A stretch of 28,049 nucleotides of DNA from a virus. How positions within the stretch are numbered: the first letter of the stretch is position 1; each line of letters begins with the position of its first letter. The position numbers and the translations under genes were made by a program. The notes under the pieces were generated by a model that was not told where the DNA came from, made no database searches, and saw only the letters and a program-made list of their open reading frames with translations. This document shows positions 1-7,103 of the stretch, in pieces. The stretch is from positions 1-28,049 of IMG/VR virus record IMGVR_UViG_3300031758_000442. One strand, 5' to 3'.

Positions 1-2
1 TT

Positions 3-425
3 GCCATTGCTAGAGAAGGAGATGCTAAAGACTTCTTAAGAAGAGTAAACGATATCCTTAGCGAAAACGCAAAGGCAAAAGAAGACTGTGATTCCTTAAT
101 CGAAGAAGTATTAGAAGACCTAGAACAAGAGGCTCTTTATCAAAGAGGTGAAACAGAAAATGGACCGGCATATAGAGGACCTGATGGATATGATGATGCA
201 TCTGACAGCTACATAGACGATGACCCTGAGATGGAGATTCCTAAAGCCTCTCCTAGAACAGGGGTTGAGGGAATGTCTAAGGACGAGATTGCTAATGCGA
301 TCATCGACGCATATCAAAGAGGAGACACGGAAGAGGCTGACCGCCTTAGAGGAATGTTACCGGAATCCTATCGTTTTCCTAGATTTGAAGAATATCAAAA
401 ACTTTTAGAAGACAGAAGATGTTAA
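3..425 (+). CDS. Unrecognised acidic protein, 5' end outside window
   Basis: The reading frame is open from the left edge and ends at TAA 423-425, giving about 140 C-terminal residues. The visible part is rich in Asp and Glu, with an acidic middle (DGYDDASDSYIDDDPEMEI) and a predicted helical C-terminus (SKDEIANAIIDAYQRGDTEE). I do not recognise a family. The ATG of the next gene (419) overlaps the end of this one, which suggests a co-transcribed and translationally coupled pair. An acidic helical protein near virion genes could be a scaffold or core component, but that is only a guess. Confidence 0.75.
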   Translation, partial: AIAREGDAKDFLRRVNDILSENAKAKEDCDSLIEEVLEDLEQEALYQRGETENGPAYRGPDGYDDASDSYIDDDPEMEIPKASPRTGVEGMSKDEIANAIIDAYQRGDTEEADRLRGMLPESYRFPRFEEYQKLLEDRRC

Positions 426-1342
426 ACGAAGCCTTAGGATTTTTTGAATGGGTTAAGCTGAATGAGGAAGTTGAGGCTAATGTAGAGGTGTATACTATGT
501 TTAAGAGCACCGCTAGCAGGAACCCAAACCTAATTCTTAGCTATAAGAAAACAGCGCCAGCGTTTCAAAACATGATGCGTAGCGTCAAGCCTAGGCTTGA
601 GAGAGTCTTCAAGAAATATCTTCCTGAGTTCGATATACAACATGTCGGCAATAATCAATACTCCCTAAAATACGTAGTCACTAATTCTGAGTTTAAGGAC
701 GATGAAGGAAACGACTTGGAATTAGACTTTGACTCAGCTAGAATATTGAGCAGTGAGAATGACTTGGATCTGTATTCAGCAATACGTTCAATTTCAAAAA
801 ATGAAATTAGTAGCGGACCTGATTTTGTTGAAGTATCGCTTAAACCTGAGTTTAAGAATGTTCCTGAAGAAAAACTTGAGAGCTTTGTGTTTGAAAGGTT
901 TAAGAAGACGTGGTTAGGTTCAATAGACCCAAATGAATTTTCACAAGAGCTTTCATCAATCGTTTTTTCAAAGTCAGTCGGAGGTTCTTTCTTTAATGAA
1001 AATGAATTAACGTCGTTTATGAGTAACTTACTCTTTTATGAACTACTTGAAATGTACATAGAAGCGTTATCTGAAGAATTTACGGTGACACGAGAAGAGA
1101 TAGACGTAAATCGACTTAATTCTGAACTAGACGAAACCTTTGGAAGATTCGTTGAAAAGATCAGAAACAATGATCTTACTGATGATGATGCTATAGAGTT
1201 AATTACGTTCATCAAACGGCTGACCTTTAAATTAAGAACTAAGGGCTCCGAAATAAGAGAGAAAGCAGAAACAATCATTGCTGAAATCATGACTGAGATA
1301 AACAAGGCAGGACTTACTAGGAAACTAATGGACGTACTTTAA
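419..1342 (+). CDS. Unrecognised 307-residue protein, possible capsid-targeting N-terminus
   Basis: This gene starts inside the last codons of the upstream gene and stops one base before the ATG of the next, so it is the middle member of a three-gene plus-strand operon. The N-terminus, MLNEALGFFEWVKLNE, resembles the aromatic-x-x-[FW]...NE peptides found on other genes here that look like T4 capsid-targeting sequences. The rest is mixed alpha/beta and then helical and charged, with no motif I recognise. If the N-terminal reading is right, it would be an internal head protein trimmed near residue 16; this member fits the pattern less well than the others. Confidence 0.8.
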   Translation: MLNEALGFFEWVKLNEEVEANVEVYTMFKSTASRNPNLILSYKKTAPAFQNMMRSVKPRLERVFKKYLPEFDIQHVGNNQYSLKYVVTNSEFKDDEGNDLELDFDSARILSSENDLDLYSAIRSISKNEISSGPDFVEVSLKPEFKNVPEEKLESFVFERFKKTWLGSIDPNEFSQELSSIVFSKSVGGSFFNENELTSFMSNLLFYELLEMYIEALSEEFTVTREEIDVNRLNSELDETFGRFVEKIRNNDLTDDDAIELITFIKRLTFKLRTKGSEIREKAETIIAEIMTEINKAGLTRKLMDVL

Positions 1343-1343
1343 G

Positions 1344-1904
1344 ATGGCAGATTTTAAACAGTTTTCAAACGACTTAGTTGTAGACATAATAAAGTCTGCT
1401 TTTTATGGAGAAAAGATTCTTCCCATAATAAGCATGGACTTTCCAAACACCTCAATCGCCGATCAGGTCTTACAAGACAGTGATACTTCTGAAGGCAGTG
1501 ATACCATAGATTCAACTGTGCCATGGGAGTTTGGAATAGAGGTCATGCTGGTAGGTGAGAAGTATAGAAGATACGTTAAAGATCTTGAGCTACCGTCAGT
1601 AACAACAGTGTATTTTCCAGTAGAGACTGACATCTCTGTGCATTATTCATATTCTTCAGGTAGCTACAACGAGCCGCCTGAGGAGGAAATGGATATAACT
1701 TCAGTTGAAAACAAATTCAGCATTGATGAGATTTGGGTTGAAGGAGAATCATTAGACTTTACAGAAGAAACAGCATCCATCTTTAAAAAGTTTTCGGATG
1801 AGCATGAGGGTGAAACTGACGACGACTTATCAGACATAGTTAGAAAGAATCAGGAACAATATCCCCTAATCTCACTCATTACTAGAACCCGCCGAGCTTA
1901 CTAA
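1344..1904 (+). CDS. Unrecognised 186-residue acidic protein
   Basis: The gene starts one base after the stop of the 307-residue gene and is the last gene of the plus-strand operon. It is rich in acidic and Ser/Thr residues, starts MADFKQFSNDLVVDIIKSAF and has a predicted beta-rich centre. I recognise no family. Its 3' end overlaps the convergent gene at 1882 by 23 bases, and no intrinsic terminator is visible at the junction. A structural role is plausible from position only. Confidence 0.8.
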   Translation: MADFKQFSNDLVVDIIKSAFYGEKILPIISMDFPNTSIADQVLQDSDTSEGSDTIDSTVPWEFGIEVMLVGEKYRRYVKDLELPSVTTVYFPVETDISVHYSYSSGSYNEPPEEEMDITSVENKFSIDEIWVEGESLDFTEETASIFKKFSDEHEGETDDDLSDIVRKNQEQYPLISLITRTRRAY

Positions 1905-2331
1905 GAAAATCTATTGATTCGTCAGAAAGGTCCATTCCTTCAAACTCTTCAAGGTCAAAAAACTTTTTTGCAAAGGGTTTAAGCACATAATTCTTTCCGA
2001 CCTTATCACAGTATGTAGATAACAGGCCTCCTCCCGACTTTAACGAAGGGCCATATGGTCCATAACCCCTACCGTATACTAATAGGTTTGTTGCCCAATA
2101 TCCCCTATCTTCTTTCCAATTATATTCCTTTCCCTTCAGTCCGACTATGAACTTAACGATGTCAGTATAGCTTCTACCTTTTTCACCGGATTTATAGATA
2201 AACTCCAATACCTGGTATGCAATCTTATCTTTAGAACGATTTATGAAAGCTCTACTTGCTCCTACTCTAAGGTCACCTTTAAAGATTCCTTCTCTTTCCT
2301 CATTTACGAATTGACTAAAAGACTTTAACAT
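1882..2331 (-). CDS. Putative internal head protein with winged-helix-like body
   Basis: A 149-residue protein beginning MLKSFSQFVNEEREG. The peptide SFSQFVNE is close in pattern to the T4 internal-protein capsid-targeting sequence (KTYQEFIAE) and predicts cleavage after Glu-11. The body (about residues 35-130) reads like a winged helix: a helix with AYQVLEFIY, a second with YTDIVKFIV, then a Gly/Tyr-rich hairpin and YVLKPFAKKFF. That would suit a nucleic-acid-binding or regulatory protein delivered with the genome, but the fold assignment is an inference. It starts 13 bases after the stop of the 444-residue gene, so the two are probably co-transcribed. Confidence 0.8.
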   Translation of the reverse strand: MLKSFSQFVNEEREGIFKGDLRVGASRAFINRSKDKIAYQVLEFIYKSGEKGRSYTDIVKFIVGLKGKEYNWKEDRGYWATNLLVYGRGYGPYGPSLKSGGGLLSTYCDKVGKNYVLKPFAKKFFDLEEFEGMDLSDESIDFLSKLGGF

Positions 2332-2344
2332 TAATCTTTATTTT

Positions 2345-3679
2345 TTAGAGAGTCCATTCCTCAAAATCAGGAAGACCTTCTAGGTCTGGAGAGTTAGGAT
2401 CGATTCCCAATAGGGCAAGAACGTTTACTGCAGGTGCGTCGATTCTTCCTGTCATGATGTAGAACGCAAACTTGTGTAAAACGTTGTCTAGAGTGTGAGT
2501 CTTGATCATGCTAGAAACGTCTGCATATTCTCCTGCTGCTGGAATCTGACGTTTTACTTTTTCGTTGTCTAGTCTTCTGGCTCTACGATCGTATTGAGAA
2601 ACTCGAGTGTCCTTAGGGTCGTCGATGTATGCAAGAGTATAACCGCCTCTCCAAAGTCCTAGCTTGCTTCCTATCTGATTTTCGTCAGCTAAGTCATAAC
2701 CTACAGTCTTTTGATATGCTCCTCCTCCTTCTTTATAGAGTTTTTCTCTAAACTCTTTCATCTTAGTGAAGAGATATTGTAGAGCGGCTTGTGGGTTTGC
2801 TCCTAGTTCGGTTGCGAACTTTCTTACTTCTGCTGGAACAGGAACGTCCTCGTTGTTGTATGGATTGCTTGCGTCACTGATCTCAGCCAAGACTTTGCTT
2901 TTTACTTGAGGTTTAGCTGATCCCATTATTCTAGCATACTTGTCGGCGAAGACTCTAATAAGGTCTAGCGACATTGAAGTCTTAACGTTTCTTCTTTCTT
3001 CTGCCTTTTCTCTAGGCGAAGCTACTACTTCAAGCTCATAGGCAAGAACCTTCTTCTTAAGGCTAGGTGCTCCTCCAGTTAGGGAACCAATGTATTCCTG
3101 TACCTTACCGTTTGTGTTACCTCCTTTTGTTCGGTGAACTGATCTAACTAAAGTCTTTTCAACGCCTTCAGTCGTAAGTCCAACAAAACCAAAATCTACA
3201 GCTTCTTTAGCCTCACGGTCCCAAACTAGGATCGCATACTGCTGGCCGCCTGCGTTAGGTCCTCCTCCCCATTTCTTCTTGTAATATAGGTAAAGGTATA
3301 CTTCGTCTTCTGGAACAGCTAATAGGACTGCAATAGGCCCGTTAGGTAGATCCTGCAAGTACTGAGCGAAGTCAGTGTACCATGCAGTTCTTTCAACACC
3401 TTCAGGTGGAGCCACTCTTCTACCTCTAAAAGTAAGAGGAGCAGGAAGCTCAATGTCATGTGAAGGTCTAAAGTACTTGTACTCTAGTGTCACCGGAGAT
3501 CCTCCTTGGTGAACGTATCCTAAGTTCTTGTATTTTTCGCTGCGATGTTCTTCCTTTTGGTGAATGGCACCAATCATTTTCTTAGGAAGTCCCTCAACCT
3601 TAGCAAGCGTTGAGGCTTCGAATAATTGCGTTGAGTTCTTAAAGTAATCATCAAAGGAAAGGAGTTCAAAAAGTTCCAT
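2345..3679 (-). CDS. Putative internal head protein, 444 residues
   Basis: The N-terminus is MELFELLSFDDYFKNSTQLFE followed by AS; the pattern aromatic-D-D-[YF] and then F-E matches the capsid-targeting/prohead-protease peptide of the other late genes. The body has no family I know. It includes a stretch with YLYLYYKKKW (around residue 128), a basic middle, and a C-terminus with conserved-looking aliphatic segments. An AATAAATAA box at 3703-3711 lies 23 bases before the ATG, matching the late-promoter motif seen elsewhere. The 149-residue gene follows on the same strand. Confidence 0.85.
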   Translation of the reverse strand: MELFELLSFDDYFKNSTQLFEASTLAKVEGLPKKMIGAIHQKEEHRSEKYKNLGYVHQGGSPVTLEYKYFRPSHDIELPAPLTFRGRRVAPPEGVERTAWYTDFAQYLQDLPNGPIAVLLAVPEDEVYLYLYYKKKWGGGPNAGGQQYAILVWDREAKEAVDFGFVGLTTEGVEKTLVRSVHRTKGGNTNGKVQEYIGSLTGGAPSLKKKVLAYELEVVASPREKAEERRNVKTSMSLDLIRVFADKYARIMGSAKPQVKSKVLAEISDASNPYNNEDVPVPAEVRKFATELGANPQAALQYLFTKMKEFREKLYKEGGGAYQKTVGYDLADENQIGSKLGLWRGGYTLAYIDDPKDTRVSQYDRRARRLDNEKVKRQIPAAGEYADVSSMIKTHTLDNVLHKFAFYIMTGRIDAPAVNVLALLGIDPNSPDLEGLPDFEEWTL

Positions 3680-3702
3680 TAGTTTTTCAGTTATTTCTAA
3701 TG

Positions 3703-3711
3703 TTATTTATT
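3703..3711 (-). promoter_or_regulatory. Late-promoter-like box (AATAAATAA)
   Basis: The minus strand reads AATAAATAA 23 bases upstream of the 3679 start codon. It is one mismatch from the T4 late -10 element TATAAATA extended by A, and belongs to the recurring set in this window. No separate -35 element is apparent. Confidence 0.5.
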
Positions 3712-3738
3712 TTGAACTCCCAACCGTTTTTGTTCGAT

Positions 3739-4635
3739 TTAGATATCAAACATTGCGAATTCCTCTCGATTCCTTTTAGATCGTAAGATTCTAGACTTTG
3801 CGACCTTTATTCCTTTATTAAAGATCTGGCGTGCGCACTCTGGGGTACGTTCCAATTTACGACCTATTTCTGAAAAGGAGTGGTTGTGGCCGTCTACTAG
3901 TCCTAGCCTCATGCTGATGACAAACCTTTGTGTCTGAGTCAGTGATTCTAGGATTATGTTGACCATTTCAGCTCGATCAGACCTTTCGACTAGGGCAGAA
4001 GTGCTTTCGCTGTTGCTTAGCCAATTGATCGGGCTGTATGAGTCCTCGTCACTGGTGTCTTCCAACGCAGTCGATCTCGAGTCAAGCTCTAGTGTCTTTT
4101 GTACCTTGTCAGCAGACATCTCACGAGGAGTTCCAGCAAGAGCCTCTTCGATCTCAAGCGGGGTAGGGTATCGCCCTTCTCGTTGGATGAACGAGGATTC
4201 TATCCTACGTATCGCAGCCAGATCGGTGACGATGTTTTGAGGAAGCTTAACTGTCCTCATGTTTTGGTTAAGGTGCAGAAGGATCTCCTTACGGATGTGC
4301 CATACTGCATAAGAAATAAACTTGAAGCCTCGAGTTGGATCAAAGGTGCGTGCAGCATACACAAGGCCAATGTTGCCTTGTGAAATCATTTCAGCTAGCG
4401 GTTGCGAGTTGCCTGAGTACTGTTTGGCAACTGACACCACAAACCTAAGGTTAGCATTGACCAATTTAGTTATGGCCTTCTCATCACCAGCTTGCGCTTC
4501 CATTCCGACTCGAAATTCTTCTTCCATCGTCAACATCGGTTGACGTTCCACATCATGGAAATAACGATTGATGTTATCATCACGCATCGTTATTCTGTCC
4601 TGTGCGATTTTTAATTGTCTTAGATTCTTCTTCAT
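3739..4635 (-). CDS. RNA polymerase sigma-70 factor, RpoD-like
   Basis: With the start at 4635 the protein has 298 residues and begins MKKNLRQLKI, the typical start of Bacteroidota RpoD proteins; the frame extends upstream to 4695, but those residues are AT-rich and unlike the family. Region 2 (about 57-121) is clear: NLRFVVSVAKQY, then QGNIGLVYAARTFD and GFKFISYAVWHIRKEIL, the part that melts and reads the -10 element. Region 3 follows (about 125-190), and region 4 (about 222-285) has a helix-turn-helix at FSEIGRKLERTPECARQIF. It should redirect host RNA polymerase to phage promoters, perhaps the GATAAATAA boxes. It is far closer to host primary sigma than T4 gp55 is. It is monocistronic and divergent from the 4808 gene. 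Confidence 0.95.
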   Translation of the reverse strand: MKKNLRQLKIAQDRITMRDDNINRYFHDVERQPMLTMEEEFRVGMEAQAGDEKAITKLVNANLRFVVSVAKQYSGNSQPLAEMISQGNIGLVYAARTFDPTRGFKFISYAVWHIRKEILLHLNQNMRTVKLPQNIVTDLAAIRRIESSFIQREGRYPTPLEIEEALAGTPREMSADKVQKTLELDSRSTALEDTSDEDSYSPINWLSNSESTSALVERSDRAEMVNIILESLTQTQRFVISMRLGLVDGHNHSFSEIGRKLERTPECARQIFNKGIKVAKSRILRSKRNREEFAMFDI

Positions 4636-4807
4636 ATCTGTGTTAATTGTACTACTAAAAAACAAAAGTTTTAAACAATTTGGGTTTATTTTCACCCCAG
4701 GGTAATTTTTTTAATTAAATTTTTGCGAAATTTCCAAACAACACTAAAAATTTTCAAAATAAAAAAAAATTCTAGTTTCGCTGATAAATAATAAAAAAAG
4801 TAAAATT
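4636..4807. promoter_or_regulatory. Divergent intergenic region between sigma factor and 550-residue protein
   Basis: About 170 bases of very AT-rich DNA between two divergent starts. The rightward side carries the GATAAATAA box at 4783-4791. On the leftward side AACTTTTG (minus strand, about 4664-4671) is one base from the Bacteroidota -7 consensus TAnnTTTG and could drive the sigma gene early; this is weak evidence. Confidence 0.4.
4783..4791 (+). promoter_or_regulatory. Late-promoter-like box (GATAAATAA)
   Basis: GATAAATAA ends 16 bases before the ATG at 4808. The same box stands 18 and 17 bases before the starts at 7104 and 8822, so spacing is nearly fixed. By analogy with T4 late promoters the transcript would begin a few bases downstream and have a leader of roughly ten bases with no Shine-Dalgarno. 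Confidence 0.65.
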
Positions 4808-6460
4808 ATGTCATACTTATTAAATTACAAACAATGGAGATCGATTCATGAATCGATGTTGTTTGAAGCAAAAGACTCAAGTCTAACACAGACCGGCATT
4901 GGCTCAGGATTAGTTGCAGTCCAAAAAGGAAATCAGATTTATGATATCTCAGACGCTGGCGTTACCCCTGCTTGGGGATGGTTAGATCCGGCGAATTCTG
5001 CACTTTTCTCAGAGACCTTAAATAAGACAATAGGATTTGGTGGAATCCCACAACTTTACATATATGCAGGACTCGGTTATGCAGGAGGTTCAAGAGCTAG
5101 TAAAACAAAGGATGTAGACTCTTTAATGGACATATTTAAGTTGTTAATATGCGGAATAGGTAGATATCACAAAATCGAAAATTTTGGAGACCAGATGGTC
5201 GAAGGAACTGACGGTAAGACTGCTCAGGTGAGAGTCGAAGAATTGGGACTTACTGTGACTCAAGACGGCGAGATACAAATGTTTGGACCAGACGCCAATA
5301 GAATTAACACTAGCGCAAAAGTAACAGATAACGGTAGTCTATTAGATTCAACAAAACCTGTGAATGCTAGTAACAAGGCAGACGTGCTTAACTATATAAA
5401 CACGTTTAACCTTATCAACTTTGCGGAAGGTAACAGTCAACAATACTCCGATATTGCTGCATGTCTTGACGATAAGAAGGTTCTTCAACTTGGACTAGGA
5501 GCCAAAGGAGTAAGTGTTAGTGAAACTGTTCTTTATCTTTATTCTCCAAAAACAGCATCAGTTACTGCAGCAGGCCGAGAAGAACAAGTTACCACTACTC
5601 AAGGTAAGGCAGGTTTAAATGACGCGGTCAACTTAGCATTTACTCCAAACGAGTTTGCTACTGCTACTACTGATAAAGGAGAAAAACTCCCAGTAAACGG
5701 TTCACACCCAATGATTCAAGACGTTGCTAACAAGATATTGGCTGCCCTTGGTGAAGATCAACAGATCACAAAAATGACCTTAGTTTCTGGTGCAAGCCCG
5801 GACTGGCAAGGTAAACCTGTTCCTGAATCAAACGGTTCTGGTGACCCAAGTGGAGGAAAACTTAGCGACGCTACTTTCAAGACAGAGAAGACTGCTCTTG
5901 GAAACCAATGGCTAGCTTGGAGAAGAGGAAAACAGTTTTCTGATGCTTTGATCGAATTACTAGGAGAGAAAAGAATCGCAGCGAACGCACTAACGATCGA
6001 ATGGAAAGTAAGCGCAACTGGTGCAGAGGGAGGAAGAAACTTATCTTACGTAGTTGGTTCTACTGGAGTAGCACCTAAAGATAAGACTGAAACTGTATTC
6101 GCAGGGGCAAGTTACAAAGTAGGAGGCGGAGTAAATACTTACTATCGCTATAAGTTTACTTGGAACTATGCAAACATCGCTCAGTCTGAAGGTGGATGGC
6201 TTAAAAAAATATTCGGAAAACAGACTAAATCTAGTGGTGATGTTGAAGTCGGAAACACTATCATTTATAGAGAAATGGTTTCTGATGGACAAGGCGGATT
6301 CGAAATTAGCAAAAAGAAAACTAGAGAGGCAGAAGTAATTAGACTACAGGATGGAGTTCCAGTAGTATTGTCAGCGACTGGAAAAGAATTAATAATTAAA
6401 TCAGATCGCTTCGTTTCTGGAGGGACTCAAGTAAAGGCCGGAACAACTAAGATAGAATAA
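4808..6460 (+). CDS. Putative internal head protein with OmpA-like segment (paralog A)
   Basis: A 550-residue protein starting MSYLLNYKQWRSIHE, a capsid-targeting-like peptide followed by a second possible cleavage site, MLFE|A. It is a paralog of the gene at 7104, of the same length: both share a central block from about residue 355 (LSDATFKTEKTALGNQWLAW) and a C-terminal block ending in SGG-KAGT. The central block, preceded by a strand ending in a Ser/Gly-rich loop with DW, looks like the OmpA C-terminal pattern (strand, loop, N..LS..RA..V...L), which binds peptidoglycan; this is tentative. A late-type box lies 16 bases upstream and a bidirectional terminator follows. It is probably packaged in the head. 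Confidence 0.85.
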   Translation: MSYLLNYKQWRSIHESMLFEAKDSSLTQTGIGSGLVAVQKGNQIYDISDAGVTPAWGWLDPANSALFSETLNKTIGFGGIPQLYIYAGLGYAGGSRASKTKDVDSLMDIFKLLICGIGRYHKIENFGDQMVEGTDGKTAQVRVEELGLTVTQDGEIQMFGPDANRINTSAKVTDNGSLLDSTKPVNASNKADVLNYINTFNLINFAEGNSQQYSDIAACLDDKKVLQLGLGAKGVSVSETVLYLYSPKTASVTAAGREEQVTTTQGKAGLNDAVNLAFTPNEFATATTDKGEKLPVNGSHPMIQDVANKILAALGEDQQITKMTLVSGASPDWQGKPVPESNGSGDPSGGKLSDATFKTEKTALGNQWLAWRRGKQFSDALIELLGEKRIAANALTIEWKVSATGAEGGRNLSYVVGSTGVAPKDKTETVFAGASYKVGGGVNTYYRYKFTWNYANIAQSEGGWLKKIFGKQTKSSGDVEVGNTIIYREMVSDGQGGFEISKKKTREAEVIRLQDGVPVVLSATGKELIIKSDRFVSGGTQVKAGTTKIE

Positions 6461-6480
6461 AACTGAGACTTATCTAAATT

Positions 6481-6512
6481 AAAAAGGGAAGATTTATTTC
6501 TTCCCTTTTTTT
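6481..6512. terminator. Bidirectional intrinsic terminator
   Basis: AAAAAGGGAAGA and TTCTTCCCTTTTT form a 12-pair hairpin around a short loop, with an A-run before and a T-run after it. It can stop the plus-strand transcript of the 550-residue gene and the minus-strand CAP gene, whose last codons (KKGKK and stop) lie inside the hairpin. Confidence 0.9.
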
Positions 6513-7021
6513 GTGATATTAGAGTCGTCAAGTTTACAGTGATATGAACAGTCGAATCGTAAAGTAGTCTTGTCTTCTGATATTACTACTTTAGACGTAA
6601 CTGTCGACTGTGTCCAAGTGGGATAAGATATTATCGCTTCATGAGAGCTCGAATTGATCCAGCTATTTACTGCCTGTTCTGCTAGATATTCAAAGTTTTC
6701 AGAAAGAGCATCTTCTGCTTTTTTCTTTACTCCTGGTGAATCTCCTCTTGTGACTAATTGAAACAAACATTCTCCGTTACATGTGATGCCTACGCTATCT
6801 GAATGAAATCCTGTTTTGACTAGAGAGTTTCTTTCAGTTATCCTTTTACTATATTTTCGCATAGTCGATGATTCGAAGGAAACACAGGGCTTCTCGCCTA
6901 GTGACGTTCGATACTCGTTTATTTTAATCCAGATTAATGAATCTAACTTTTGAGATCGAATTGTGTCCTGACCCAGTGTTGAAAAGCTAAGTGTGATGAA
7001 AATTAAGATTAGAGATTTCAT
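6494..7021 (-). CDS. Secreted CAP/SCP-domain protein
   Basis: A 175-residue protein with a signal peptide (MKSLILIFITLSFSTLG, cleavage expected near residue 18) and a CAP (SCP/PR-1-like) domain. Visible family features are the opening helix (IWIKINEYRTSLGEKP), a His/Ser strand (KTGFHSD), a GE motif (NGECLF) and the helix AVNSWINSSSHEAIISYPT, corresponding to the family's W..S..H...I pattern. Four Cys residues fit an exported, disulfide-containing protein. CAP proteins act outside the cytoplasm; their activity in bacteria is poorly defined. It is transcribed against the flanking plus-strand genes and ends in the shared terminator. A secreted phage protein of this kind could alter the infected cell's envelope. 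Confidence 0.8.
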   Translation of the reverse strand: MKSLILIFITLSFSTLGQDTIRSQKLDSLIWIKINEYRTSLGEKPCVSFESSTMRKYSKRITERNSLVKTGFHSDSVGITCNGECLFQLVTRGDSPGVKKKAEDALSENFEYLAEQAVNSWINSSSHEAIISYPTWTQSTVTSKVVISEDKTTLRFDCSYHCKLDDSNITKKGKK

Positions 7022-7076
7022 GTTTAACGAGTTTAATTTTTTACAATTATACTATAATTTCTTTTGCTTTTATTCT

Positions 7077-7085
7077 GATAAATAA
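7077..7085 (+). promoter_or_regulatory. Late-promoter-like box (GATAAATAA)
   Basis: An exact repeat of the box at 4783, including flanking CT before and TAA after it. It ends 18 bases before the ATG at 7104. Confidence 0.65.
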
Positions 7086-7103
7086 TAAAAATAAAAAGTA
7101 TTT

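Noticed and set aside
3956-4543. Plus-strand frames opposite the sigma factor
   Set aside because: They are antisense to a clear sigma-70 gene and Ser/Arg-rich as expected for shadow frames.
4636-4695. Longer start for the sigma factor
   Set aside because: The 20 extra residues are hydrophobic and AT-derived, whereas MKKNLRQLKI matches the normal RpoD start.
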